64,000 nt of DNA from Rhodococcoides trifolii (GTDB lineage: Bacteria; Actinomycetota; Actinomycetes; Mycobacteriales; Mycobacteriaceae), in assembly GCF_014635345.1 (NCBI RefSeq), contig NZ_BMCU01000001.1, positions 558,001 to 622,000 on the forward strand, given 5' to 3'. This document shows positions 8,855 to 16,711 of this stretch, piece by piece; the first letter of the stretch is position 1, and each line of letters opens with the position of its first letter. The position numbers and the translations under genes were made by a program. The notes under the pieces are model-generated. The model did not search any database, was not told where the DNA came from, and saw only the letters and a program-made list of their open reading frames with translations.

Positions 8855-9727
8855 ATGGAATCCGAGGAGGTCAACAGCACTCCGCAGTCGCTGCTGTTGG
8901 CCTTCCTCGGAATGCACCTGCTGTGGAAACCCATTGCGATCAGCGGCGCATCGATCGTCGACGTGTTCGGCTGGCTCGGCGTCGGGCAGGCAGCCGCGCG
9001 GTCGCTGTTGGCGCGAATGACCGATCGCGGAATGCTCGATCGGCACAAGATCGGCCGTAAGACCTACTACTCCCTGACCCCCGACGGCGCCACGATCCTC
9101 GACGACGGCTCGCGCAAGGTGTGGCGCGGCGCCGGGCATTCGTCGTGGGACGGGCAGTGGACCACGGTCGTGCTGTCGGTGCCCGAGGATTCCCGCCACC
9201 TGCGTCACAGAGCGCGGTCCCGGCTCGGCTGGGCCGGGTTCGGAAACACCTCGTTGGGACTGTGGGTCGCACCCGGCCGGCACGATGTCGCCGCGATCCT
9301 GGGGACCGAGTTCGACGGCGCGGACATCACGGTGATGGTCGGACGCACGGTCGCGCCGACGACCGACCGATCGCTGGTGGCGTCGGCGTTCGATCTGGAC
9401 GAGATCGCGCGCGGCTACGTCGCGTTCGGGTCCCGCTGGTCGTCGCTCGTGGCGGAGGACCTGACCGCATCCGACGCGTTCGCCACCCGGGTGCGGCTGC
9501 AGGCGCAGTGGTTGTCGCTCGGCCGGTCCGACCCACTGCTCCCCGCGTCGTTACTGCCGGACCGGTGGCCGGCCGAAGATGCCGAGAAGCTGTTCCGGCG
9601 ACTCGACGCGACGTTGGACCGTGCGTCCATCGGTATCGAGGCGAGCGGACTGGATTCGATTGCCGTTCAACCGGTTCCGGAAGACACCGTTCTCGATGCG
9701 AGCAGCGCCGTGAGCTCCTCGGCGTAA
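8855..9727 (+). CDS. PaaX-family transcriptional regulator
   Basis: A 290-residue regulator. STPQSLLLAFLG opens the N-terminal winged helix, followed by ARSLLARMTDRGML and KIGRKTYYSLT. The central PaaX region contains WDGQWTTVVLSVPE and RLGWAGFGNTSLGLWVAP, both typical of PaaX. PaaX proteins usually repress aryl-CoA catabolic genes and release DNA on binding the CoA thioester. This gene is divergent from the catabolic operon, so it is the likely local repressor, with an acyl-CoA intermediate as effector by inference. TAGACT at 8843-8848 sits 6 nt before the ATG, so the mRNA may be leaderless. Its 3' end overlaps the convergent MerR gene by 61 nt. Confidence 0.85.
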   Translation: MESEEVNSTPQSLLLAFLGMHLLWKPIAISGASIVDVFGWLGVGQAAARSLLARMTDRGMLDRHKIGRKTYYSLTPDGATILDDGSRKVWRGAGHSSWDGQWTTVVLSVPEDSRHLRHRARSRLGWAGFGNTSLGLWVAPGRHDVAAILGTEFDGADITVMVGRTVAPTTDRSLVASAFDLDEIARGYVAFGSRWSSLVAEDLTASDAFATRVRLQAQWLSLGRSDPLLPASLLPDRWPAEDAEKLFRRLDATLDRASIGIEASGLDSIAVQPVPEDTVLDASSAVSSSA

Positions 9728-10029
9728 GCGAGCTGGATCCGCAGCTTCTCGCAACTCCTCTGTGCCCGTTCGTGAAACGCCGCGACGAGTGCGGTCGACG
9801 ACGGGTCGTCGATGGCCGCCAACAGTTCGCCCATCTCCTCGAGCGTGAACCCCAGCGGCTTCATTCGCCTGATCACCAGCAGCCTGTCGACGTCGGCGTC
9901 GGTGTAGAGGCGGAAGCCTCCCGCACTGCGCGCGGACGGTGTGACCAGACCGGCCTCGTCGTAATGCCGAATGGTGTTGATGGACAGCTCGGTTCGCTTT
10001 GCTACCTCACCGATTTGAAGGTGGCTCAT
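9667..10029 (-). CDS. MerR-family transcriptional regulator
   Basis: A 120-residue protein. The DNA-binding domain is complete: LQIGEVAKRTELSINTIRHY (helix-turn-helix), EAGLVTPSARSAGGFRLY (wing) and DVDRLLVIRRMKPLGFTLEEM. A short coiled dimerisation helix follows, and no effector domain or cysteine metal site is visible. The ATG at 10029 overlaps the stop of the SulP gene by 4 nt, so the two are co-expressed and this protein may regulate the transporter operon. Its C-terminal codons overlap the end of the convergent PaaX gene. Confidence 0.85.
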   Translation of the reverse strand: MSHLQIGEVAKRTELSINTIRHYDEAGLVTPSARSAGGFRLYTDADVDRLLVIRRMKPLGFTLEEMGELLAAIDDPSSTALVAAFHERAQRSCEKLRIQLAYAEELTALLASRTVSSGTG

Positions 10030-11495
10030 GCCATACCGCTGAGCCGGTCTCGACGTTCCGCGCTTGCTTCGTTCACGCCGACGATGGTGACAGTTTTCCC
10101 CTTGGCGCGGTACTTCTCGGTGATCGCGTCGAGTGTCGCCACGGTCGAGAAGTCCCAGATGTGCGACTCCGTCAGGTCGATCACGACGTTCTGCGGATCG
10201 CCCACGTAGTCGAACTGGTAGATCAGATCGTTGCTCGAGGCGAAGAACAGTGCGCCGCGAACCGCGTAGACGCGGGTGTTCTCGTCGGGATGGGCCACGT
10301 CGACCACCTCGGTCAAGTGCGCGACCCGGCGGGCGAACAGGACCATCGCGACCAGCACGCCCACGCCCACCCCGTAGGCGAGATTGTCGGTCGCCACCGT
10401 CACCGCGACGGTGGCCAGCATGACGGCGGTTTCGCTCTTGGGCATGCGGCGCAACGTTTTCGGGTTGATGCTGTGCCAATCCATCGTGCCCACCGACACC
10501 ATGATCATGACCGCGACGAGCGCGGCCATGGGGATGAGCGCCACGATGTCGCCGAGCACCACCACGAGGATCAGCAGGAACACCCCGGCCAGGAACGTCG
10601 AGATGCGGGTACGCGCACCGGAGACCTTCACGTTGATCATCGTCTGGCCGATCATGGCGCAGCCGCCCATGCCGCCGGTGAACCCGGTGACGATGTTGGC
10701 CACGCCCTGACCCCATCCCTCACGGGTCTTGTCGGAGTGGGTGTCGGTGATGTCGTCGACGAACTTCGCCGTCATGAGCGATTCGAGCAGCCCGACAATC
10801 GCCATCGTGATCGCGTACGGGGCGATGATCGACAGGGTGTGCAGGTCGAACGGGACGTCGGGGACGAGGAACGCGGGCAGCGACGACGGTAACTCGCCCT
10901 CGTCGCCGACGTTCGGAACGTCGAGCGCGAACACGATCGTCGTCGCGGTCAGCAGCACGATGGCGATCAGCGGAGCCGGAACCACGGTCTGCACACGCGG
11001 CAGGAGCACCATGATCGCGATCCCGATCGCGACCATCGGATAGACGAGCCACGGCACGTCGACCAGGTGTGTGAGCTGGGCGATGAAGATGAGGATGGCC
11101 AAGGCGTTGACGAACCCCACCATGACGCTGCGGGGAACGAACCGCATGAGCTTGGCGGCACCCAGGAGGCTCAGGACGATCTGGAACGCGCCGGCGAGAA
11201 TGACCGTCGGGATCAGGTAGTCGACGCCGTACTCGCGCACCAGCGGCGCAATGACCAGGGCGACAGCGCCCGTTGCCGCGGAGATCATCGCGGTGCGGCC
11301 GCCCACGATTGCGATGGTGACGGCCATGGTGAACGACGCGAACAATCCGACCCGGGGATCGACACCGGCGATGATCGAGAACGAGATCGCTTCGGGGATG
11401 AGCGCGAGGGCCACCACCAGACCGGCCAGCACCTCGGTTCGGAGGCGGGTGGGCGATCGAAGAGCAGCGCGGCTGGACGTCACATCGGTAGGCAC
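10026..11495 (-). CDS. SulP-family inorganic anion transporter
   Basis: A 489-residue SulP permease with a C-terminal STAS domain. The SulP core begins [22 protein letters not shown] (quoted in part), with PRVGLFASF and a run of about ten to twelve membrane segments. The STAS part contains [20 protein letters not shown] and ends shortly after [12 protein letters not shown] chose the GTG at 11495 (protein VPTDVTSS) because upstream starts lack a ribosome site. TAGGGT about 8 nt before this GTG could be a -10 of a leaderless mRNA. SulP proteins carry sulfate, bicarbonate or other anions; the cargo is unknown. It is coupled to the MerR gene. Confidence 0.85.
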   Translation of the reverse strand: MPTDVTSSRAALRSPTRLRTEVLAGLVVALALIPEAISFSIIAGVDPRVGLFASFTMAVTIAIVGGRTAMISAATGAVALVIAPLVREYGVDYLIPTVILAGAFQIVLSLLGAAKLMRFVPRSVMVGFVNALAILIFIAQLTHLVDVPWLVYPMVAIGIAIMVLLPRVQTVVPAPLIAIVLLTATTIVFALDVPNVGDEGELPSSLPAFLVPDVPFDLHTLSIIAPYAITMAIVGLLESLMTAKFVDDITDTHSDKTREGWGQGVANIVTGFTGGMGGCAMIGQTMINVKVSGARTRISTFLAGVFLLILVVVLGDIVALIPMAALVAVMIMVSVGTMDWHSINPKTLRRMPKSETAVMLATVAVTVATDNLAYGVGVGVLVAMVLFARRVAHLTEVVDVAHPDENTRVYAVRGALFFASSNDLIYQFDYVGDPQNVVIDLTESHIWDFSTVATLDAITEKYRAKGKTVTIVGVNEASAERRDRLSGMA

Positions 11496-11575
11496 GTGAT
11501 GCCACCCTACTCTCGGGTGAGAGGAGAGTTGGTATCCAGCGACCGGCCTCACAGCGGAGGGAGGATGATCGAATC

Positions 11576-12589
11576 ATGGGACAGCAACTGAAGTTGGGTT
11601 ACAAGGCATCGGCCGAGCAGTTCGGGCCGCGCGAGCTCGTCGAACTCGGCGTGCTCGCCGAAGCGGCAGGAATGGATTCCGCGACGGTCAGCGATCACTT
11701 CCAGCCGTGGCGACACGAGGGCGGACACGCACCGTTCTCGCTCGCGTGGATGACCGCCGTCGGCGAGCGCACCACGACCCTGCAGCTCGGAACGTCGGTC
11801 ATGACACCGACATTCCGCTACAACCCGGCCGTTGTGGCGCAGGCCTTCGCGACCATGGCGTGCCTGTACCCGAATCGCATCTTCCTCGGCGTCGGCACCG
11901 GAGAGGCCCTCAACGAGATCGCCACCGGGTTCGAGGGTGAATGGCCCGACTTCAAGGAACGATTCGCCCGTCTGCGCGAATCGGTGAAGCTCATGCGCGA
12001 GCTGTGGCTAGGCGATCGTGTCGACTTCGAGGGCGAGTACTACAAGACCAAGGGTGCGTCGATCTACGACGTGCCCGACGGCGGCGTCCCCGTCTACATC
12101 GCGGCCGGCGGCCCGATGGTGGCGCGCTACGCGGGTCGCTATGGCGACGGCTTCATCTGCACGTCCGGCAAGGGCATGGAGCTCTACACCGACAAGCTGG
12201 TACCCGCCGTGGCCGAGGGCGCCGAGAAGATGGACCGCCCGGTCGGCGACATCGACCACATGATCGAGATCAAGATTTCGTACGACACCGATCCTGATGC
12301 CGCACTGGAGAACACGCGCTTCTGGGCGCCGCTGTCGCTCACCCCCGAGCAGAAGCACTCCATCGACGATCCGATCGAGATGGAGAAGGCTGCCGACGAA
12401 CTGCCCATCGAGCAGGTGGCGAAGCGGTGGATCGTGGCGTCCGATCCGGACGAGGCGGTGGAGAAGGTCAAGCCGTACGTCGACGCGGGGCTCAATCACC
12501 TGGTCTTCCACGCGCCGGGGCACGACCAGCGCCGCTTCCTCGATCTTTTCAAGGCCGATCTGGAGCCGCGACTGCGTAAGTTGGCGTAA
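11576..12589 (+). CDS. fgd1: F420-dependent glucose-6-phosphate dehydrogenase
   Basis: A 337-residue enzyme, nearly the length of the mycobacterial Fgd1 (336). It oxidises glucose-6-phosphate to 6-phosphogluconolactone and reduces coenzyme F420, supplying F420H2. [32 protein letters not shown] and [15 protein letters not shown] are near-identical to Fgd1. Asp40, His41 and Glu110 correspond to the Asp39, His40 and Glu109 site of the M. tuberculosis enzyme. A purine-rich GGAGGGAGGA lies upstream of the ATG at somewhat long spacing. It is divergent from the SulP gene and followed after 11 nt by the MpaB-like gene. As in M. tuberculosis it lies near pta and ackA, but here five other genes separate them. 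Confidence 0.95.
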   Translation: MGQQLKLGYKASAEQFGPRELVELGVLAEAAGMDSATVSDHFQPWRHEGGHAPFSLAWMTAVGERTTTLQLGTSVMTPTFRYNPAVVAQAFATMACLYPNRIFLGVGTGEALNEIATGFEGEWPDFKERFARLRESVKLMRELWLGDRVDFEGEYYKTKGASIYDVPDGGVPVYIAAGGPMVARYAGRYGDGFICTSGKGMELYTDKLVPAVAEGAEKMDRPVGDIDHMIEIKISYDTDPDAALENTRFWAPLSLTPEQKHSIDDPIEMEKAADELPIEQVAKRWIVASDPDEAVEKVKPYVDAGLNHLVFHAPGHDQRRFLDLFKADLEPRLRKLA

Positions 12590-12600
12590 CCTCCGCCCCC

Positions 12601-13566
12601 ATGGACCGGTATGCGCTGCGGGACAAGACGGCTTCACTCGACCCGGAAACGGACTACGAGGAGATCAGTCGCATCCTCGCGACGCAAGAGTTTCCCTGGG
12701 ACATCAACCAGGCCTTGAGCTTCGCGTTGTTCCGGACGTATGCGGTGCCGTCGATCGGCGCGCTGCTTTTCGCGACGGGTGAATTCACCGAGCGAGTCCA
12801 GAAGCGATACGACGACACCGGGCTGATTCTCGACGCCATCCTCGAGCACGGGCTCACGAGCGATCGTGGTCGCAGTGCGGTTCGACGGATGAACAACATG
12901 CACGGCTCGTACGACATCCCGAACAGCGACATGCTGTACGTGTTGTCGACGTTCGTGGTGATGCCGGTGCGGTGGATCGAGCAGTACGGGTGGCGTTCTC
13001 TGACCGCACACGAGATCACCGCGACGACGAACTACTACCGCAAGATGGGTGCCCTCATGGGCATCAAGGACATTCCGTCGACGGTGGACGACTTCGCGGA
13101 CTTCATGGATTCGTACGAGGCCGAGCATTTCGCATACGACGCCGGGGCCCGTGCGGTTGCCGACTCGACGCTCGCCCTGCTGTGCACGTTTCCGCCGAAC
13201 GACAAGGCACCGAAACGGGCCATCGAAGTGTTCTCTCGATCGCTGATGGACGACGCTCTGCTCGACGCGTTTCGCTATCGCCGTCCGAATCGGGTGGTGC
13301 GCTTTCTTTCACGTAGGGCGTTGACACTGCGGGGAAAGGTGGTGCGGTTCATGCCCGTTCGTGCGACTCCGATGTTCGCTCGCGAGCTTCCAAACTTCCG
13401 GTCGTATCCCGGTGGCTACGAAGTCGAAGATCTCGGGACGTTCCCGCGAGACAACGCCCGGCCTCCGGCCTTCCCTGGCAACGGCTGTCCCGCCAAGCAC
13501 CATGACAGCAAGGAAACCGGCACACCCCCGAGTGCGCCGGTTTCCGCTCGTGTCACAGTGACGTGA
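12601..13566 (+). CDS. Oxygenase MpaB-like (DUF2236) family protein
   Basis: A 321-residue protein of the DUF2236/MpaB-catalytic family, whose members include heme-binding rubber oxygenases and fungal MpaB. MNNMHGSYDIPNSDMLYVL with its central histidine, followed by VMPVRWIEQYGWR and NYYRKMGALMGIKDIP, are the recognisable blocks. The C terminus ends with a hydrophilic tail that includes GCPAKHHDS. The natural substrate is unknown. It starts 11 nt after fgd1 and is probably in its operon. A perfect inverted repeat lies inside the last codons (see the hairpin at 13513-13544). Confidence 0.8.
   Translation: MDRYALRDKTASLDPETDYEEISRILATQEFPWDINQALSFALFRTYAVPSIGALLFATGEFTERVQKRYDDTGLILDAILEHGLTSDRGRSAVRRMNNMHGSYDIPNSDMLYVLSTFVVMPVRWIEQYGWRSLTAHEITATTNYYRKMGALMGIKDIPSTVDDFADFMDSYEAEHFAYDAGARAVADSTLALLCTFPPNDKAPKRAIEVFSRSLMDDALLDAFRYRRPNRVVRFLSRRALTLRGKVVRFMPVRATPMFARELPNFRSYPGGYEVEDLGTFPRDNARPPAFPGNGCPAKHHDSKETGTPPSAPVSARVTVT
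13513..13544. terminator. Hairpin, possible terminator, inside the MpaB-like 3' end
   Basis: Nine-base arms GAAACCGGC (13513-13521) and GCCGGTTTC (13536-13544) pair perfectly around a 14-nt loop. The structure lies 22 nt before the MpaB-like stop and 31 nt from the stop of the convergent csbD-like gene. It could end transcription from either side, but there is no strong T run. Confidence 0.45.
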
Positions 13567-13575
13567 AAAGAACCC

Positions 13576-13746
13576 TTACTTGAAGGTGTCCTTGATGTTC
13601 TCGCCGACCTTCTTCACGCCGGCAGAACCCTGATCCTTCTTACCTTCGGCTTCGAGGTCCTTGTTGTCGGTGGCGTCACCGATGACCTCTTTGGCCTTGC
13701 CGATCGCATCTTCGGCAGCATTCTTGGCCTTGTCGACGAAGCTCAT
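13576..13746 (-). CDS. CsbD-like stress protein
   Basis: A 56-residue hydrophilic, charged protein. It begins MSFVDKAKNAAEDAIGKAKE and continues with VIGDATDNKDLEAEG and KKVGENIKDTFK. This is the CsbD pattern, in which the phrase K.KE..G.ATD......EG is diagnostic. CsbD proteins are general-stress proteins of unknown biochemical role. The start is supported by GAAGGAGA 6 nt upstream. A CRP/GlxR-like palindrome lies 77 nt upstream of the start codon. It is convergent with the MpaB-like gene. Confidence 0.85.
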   Translation of the reverse strand: MSFVDKAKNAAEDAIGKAKEVIGDATDNKDLEAEGKKDQGSAGVKKVGENIKDTFK

Positions 13747-13822
13747 GATGTCTCCTTCTCGAACGTCTTTGGCTTACAGGAGTTGAGTCGGAGGCGGTCG
13801 GTCGAAGCGCACGCCAAATGTG

Positions 13823-13838
13823 CGTGATGTGGGTCACA
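13823..13838. promoter_or_regulatory. CRP/GlxR-like binding site
   Basis: CGTGATGTGGGTCACA matches the TGTGA-N6-TCACA pattern of CRP-family cAMP-responsive regulators with one mismatch in the outer base. It lies upstream of the csbD-like gene on the minus strand. Binding is inferred from pattern only. Confidence 0.4.
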
Positions 13839-13891
13839 GACAGGTAGTTGCCACGTCTGCGCTGGTCAGAAGACCGGCCGGAGGAGAATTA

Positions 13892-14083
13892 TCAGGCGTC
13901 CTTCGACGACGACTCGCCCGTATCCAGGTGCCCGACGATGCCGCGAGCTTTCTCGGCCAAGTCGTCGCGTCCCTTCTTCTTGGCGTCGGACTCCATCTTT
14001 CTGGCGCCCTGCAGGATCCGCTCGAGATCGCTGCTGCTCACTTCATCGTTGGCGTTTGTCACGGTGTTCTCACTTTCTGGCAT
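13892..14083 (-). CDS. Small hydrophilic hypothetical protein
   Basis: A 63-residue, charged, lysine- and glutamate-rich protein with no cysteine and no membrane segment. The middle (SDLERILQGARKMESDAKKK) looks like an amphipathic helix. I do not recognise a family. There is no clear ribosome site, but TACACT lies 6 nt before the ATG, which fits a leaderless mRNA. It lies beside a csbD-like stress gene and a MarR/MFS pair; a stress role is a guess from location and composition. Confidence 0.55.
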   Translation of the reverse strand: MPESENTVTNANDEVSSSDLERILQGARKMESDAKKKGRDDLAEKARGIVGHLDTGESSSKDA

Positions 14084-14170
14084 GAATCCAGTGTAACGCC
14101 GGACACACTTTGCATGCCCGTTCTCACGATTCGTCTCCGCGGCCGAGGGATGCGAGCAGGTTGGCGGTCC

Positions 14171-14590
14171 TCATGGCTCGATGTCGGCCACCTGGCTCAG
14201 GATGCGGTGCAGTTCAGCCGCGTCGGCCGGGTCGAGGCGTCGCAGAGCGTCGGGTACCGGGTCGTCGATGCGCGCGGCACGGTCCAACACCGCGAGACCG
14301 GCGTCGGTGATCGTCACCTGCTTGCGCCGACGGTTCCCTTCGTCGACCGTCCGTACGACGTACCCGAGCTTCTCCAGGTGATTCACGCACACGGTGGCAG
14401 CGGGGGCGTCCATCGCCGCGGCGGTGGCCAGGTCACCTACCGTCAGGGGTCCGCCGCGCAGGCGCTTGAGCACGCGTATCCGGCTGAAGGGCATGTCGAC
14501 TTCCTCGGCCACTCGACGTCGCCACGTGTCACGGTTCTCGAACACGAGTGAAACCAGTACGCGCCAAGCGGATTCGATCGGTTCAGCCAC
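14171..14590 (-). CDS. MarR-family transcriptional regulator
   Basis: A 139-residue winged-helix regulator. PFSRIRVLKRLRGGPLTVGD is the first part, followed by LATAAAMDAPAATVCVNHLEKLGYVVRT (recognition helix, quoted in part), the wing DEGNRRRKQVTIT and the C-terminal dimerisation helix. The GTG at 14590 lies inside the end of the MFS gene (8-nt overlap), so the pair is co-transcribed. MarR proteins of this arrangement usually repress their own efflux operon and respond to the exported compound. A perfect palindrome over the start of the MFS gene is a good candidate operator. Confidence 0.85.
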   Translation of the reverse strand: MAEPIESAWRVLVSLVFENRDTWRRRVAEEVDMPFSRIRVLKRLRGGPLTVGDLATAAAMDAPAATVCVNHLEKLGYVVRTVDEGNRRRKQVTITDAGLAVLDRAARIDDPVPDALRRLDPADAAELHRILSQVADIEP

Positions 14591-16034
14591 GGGCGAGGTC
14601 CGGTTCGCCGAAGGTGCGCGCCACGTCGTCGGCGGTCCGGCGAGCCCACGGCCGCGCCACGACGAAGCCGAGAACCGCGACGACGACGCCGACTCCGGCG
14701 ACACCCCACCACACCGTGTGCGTCGAGACGGCGAAGCTCGCATCGAGCCCCGCGGCTGCGCCGGCTCCGGTCAGGCTGCCGCACAGCGCAACTCCGATGC
14801 TCACGCCGATCTGCCGACTGGTCGATGCCACGGCCGACGCAGCGCCGGCGCGGTCACGTGGCATCCCGCCCACCGCAGCGTTGGTGATCGGTGCGTTGAC
14901 GAGTCCGAACCCGCAACCGAACAGCGCGAACATGACCATGAGCACTGCGATCGGAGTAGCGGCGTCGAGCGTGGTCAGCCAGAGTCCGCCGCCGGCAATC
15001 AGAATTCCGGCGACGACCATCGATGGGCGAGCGCCCCATCTGGCGACCATGCGTCCCGACAGGGGCGAGCAGATCATCGTGGCGGCGGCCAGTGGGAGGA
15101 ACGACGCGCCCGTGTCGATGGCGCTCAGTCCGCGCACCTCCTGCAAATAGAGCGACATCAGAAAGAGGAACGCTCCCCACCCCGCGTAGGCGAAGACGGC
15201 GACGACGGTCGCCGACGAGAAGGGAACGCTGCGGAAGAAGCGGAGGTCGATGAAGGGATCCGCACGGTGGTGCTCGTACTCCACGAAGCCGACGAACGAC
15301 GCGACGGTGACAGCGAACACCGCAAGGGTGATCGGTGACGTCCACCCGTGTGCCGGCCCCTCGATCAGGCCGTAGACCAGTGACGCAAGCATGAGCACGC
15401 CCAGAACTTGACCGATCGGGTCGAAGCGCCGCACCACCGGGGAACGCGATTCGGGGACGAAGACGGCCGACAGAACGACGGCGGCAATGCACACGGGGAT
15501 GTTGATCCAGAACACGCTGCGCCATCCGGACACTTCGATGAGGAGACCGCCCAGAATCGGGCCGAGGGCCATCGAGATGCCGACGACGGCTCCCCACATC
15601 CCGATGGCGCGGGCGCGTTCGGCCTTACCGGTGAAGACCTGGGTGATGATCGACATGGCGACGGGGTTGAGCATCGATCCGCCGACGGCCTGGATCGCGC
15701 GAGCCGCGATCAGGACCCCTGCTGTGGGGGCCAGGCTGCAGAGCAGCGATCCGACCGCGAAGCCGACCAGTCCGATCTGGAAGAGCCGCCGCCGTCCGAA
15801 CCGGTCCGCGGTGCTGCCGGACAGCAGGAGCAGGCTGGCAAGCACCAGGGTGTAGACGTCGATCGTCCACTGCAGCTGCGAGACGGACGCACCCAGCTCG
15901 GAGCGGATGGACGGCAGCGCGACGTTGACGATGGTGGCGTCCATCGACACGATCAGCAGGCTCAGGCAGCAGGTGGCCAGGATGATCGTCTTGCGGCGCT
16001 GATCGGGTTCGGTCGCAGCAACAGTTGTAAGCAC
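14583..16034 (-). CDS. MFS drug-efflux transporter, DHA2 (14-segment) type
   Basis: A 483-residue exporter. Motif A-like DRFGRRRLFQIG follows segment 2. LSLLIVSMDATIVNVALPSI is the segment-1/motif D1 signature of the 14-segment DHA2 group, and the length and number of hydrophobic runs fit 14 helices. I chose the GTG at 16034 rather than upstream ATGs: TAGTAATAG lies about 10 nt before it and the operator palindrome overlaps it, which suggests a leaderless mRNA. The alternative start at 16058 would add 8 residues. It is the first gene of a two-gene operon with the MarR regulator. Confidence 0.85.
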   Translation of the reverse strand: MLTTVAATEPDQRRKTIILATCCLSLLIVSMDATIVNVALPSIRSELGASVSQLQWTIDVYTLVLASLLLLSGSTADRFGRRRLFQIGLVGFAVGSLLCSLAPTAGVLIAARAIQAVGGSMLNPVAMSIITQVFTGKAERARAIGMWGAVVGISMALGPILGGLLIEVSGWRSVFWINIPVCIAAVVLSAVFVPESRSPVVRRFDPIGQVLGVLMLASLVYGLIEGPAHGWTSPITLAVFAVTVASFVGFVEYEHHRADPFIDLRFFRSVPFSSATVVAVFAYAGWGAFLFLMSLYLQEVRGLSAIDTGASFLPLAAATMICSPLSGRMVARWGARPSMVVAGILIAGGGLWLTTLDAATPIAVLMVMFALFGCGFGLVNAPITNAAVGGMPRDRAGAASAVASTSRQIGVSIGVALCGSLTGAGAAAGLDASFAVSTHTVWWGVAGVGVVVAVLGFVVARPWARRTADDVARTFGEPDLARG

Positions 16035-16040
16035 ACAACT
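16023..16040. promoter_or_regulatory. Palindromic operator, probable MarR site
   Basis: AGTTGT (16023-16028) and ACAACT (16035-16040) form a perfect inverted repeat with a 6-nt spacer, a size typical for MarR dimers. It covers the GTG start of the MFS gene, so bound repressor would block transcription start and elongation. The regulator gene is in the same operon, which supports autoregulation. Confidence 0.55.
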
Positions 16041-16133
16041 ATTACTACGCCTCATCATCGACGTTGCCTACCCGTGTGGTCGGGATCACCTCGAAACGCC
16101 GTGGCAGTCCGGTGGAACGTGCAGGCTCGACTC

Positions 16134-16682
16134 ATGACAACCGGACTTCTCCTCATCGACATCCAGAACGACTACTTTCCCGGTGGAGCGTTTCCCCTGG
16201 TCGGACCCGAAGCCGCCGCCGCGGCTGCCGCGAAAGTCCTCGAGAAGCAGCGTGCGTCGGGTGCGCCGATCGTGCACATGCAGCACGTGTGGGACGGTTC
16301 CGACGCCACGTTCATGCGGCCCGGCACCGCCGGAATCGAGATCAACGACGCCGTGACCCCGGCCGACGGCGAGCCCGTGGTGCAGAAGAACTACCCGAAC
16401 TCCTTCCGCGACACCGGACTGCACGAACAGCTGCAGTCGCTCGGCGTCGACTCCCTCGTCGTGGTGGGCATGATGAGCAGCATGTGCGTCGACGCGACGG
16501 TGCGCGCCGCGGACGACCTGGGGTACCCGGTGACCGTCGTGCACGACGCGTGCGCGGCGCCCGACCTCGAGTTCGACGGAACCTCCGTCCCGGGCGCCCA
16601 GGTGCACTCCGCTGTGATGGGTGCACTGGGAAGCATGATCGCGACCGTGACGTCGTCCGAGGAGCTACTCGCGCAGTCCTGA
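16134..16682 (+). CDS. Isochorismatase-family cysteine hydrolase
   Basis: A 182-residue hydrolase with the family catalytic triad: Asp9 (LLIDIQNDY), Lys85 (VVQKNYPN) and Cys118 (MMSSMCVDAT). The cis-peptide region before the cysteine (VVGMMSSMCVD) is intact, so the enzyme should be active. The family includes nicotinamidases, isochorismatases and N-carbamoyl hydrolases; no residue here fixes the substrate. It starts at ATG 16134, 99 nt from the divergent MFS gene start. pta follows 29 nt downstream but probably has its own promoter. Confidence 0.85.
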   Translation: MTTGLLLIDIQNDYFPGGAFPLVGPEAAAAAAAKVLEKQRASGAPIVHMQHVWDGSDATFMRPGTAGIEINDAVTPADGEPVVQKNYPNSFRDTGLHEQLQSLGVDSLVVVGMMSSMCVDATVRAADDLGYPVTVVHDACAAPDLEFDGTSVPGAQVHSAVMGALGSMIATVTSSEELLAQS

Positions 16683-16711
16683 GCGGACGACCTACCTCTA
16701 GGCTGACTTCC

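Noticed and set aside
8741..9283. N-terminal extension of the MHS transporter frame
   Set aside because: The extra 181 codons run antisense through the PaaX gene and the divergent promoter; the product there resembles no transporter N terminus.
14083..14170. Possible extra small gene or operator between the 63-residue protein and marR
   Set aside because: No start with a ribosome site and no symmetric motif was found in this 87-bp gap.
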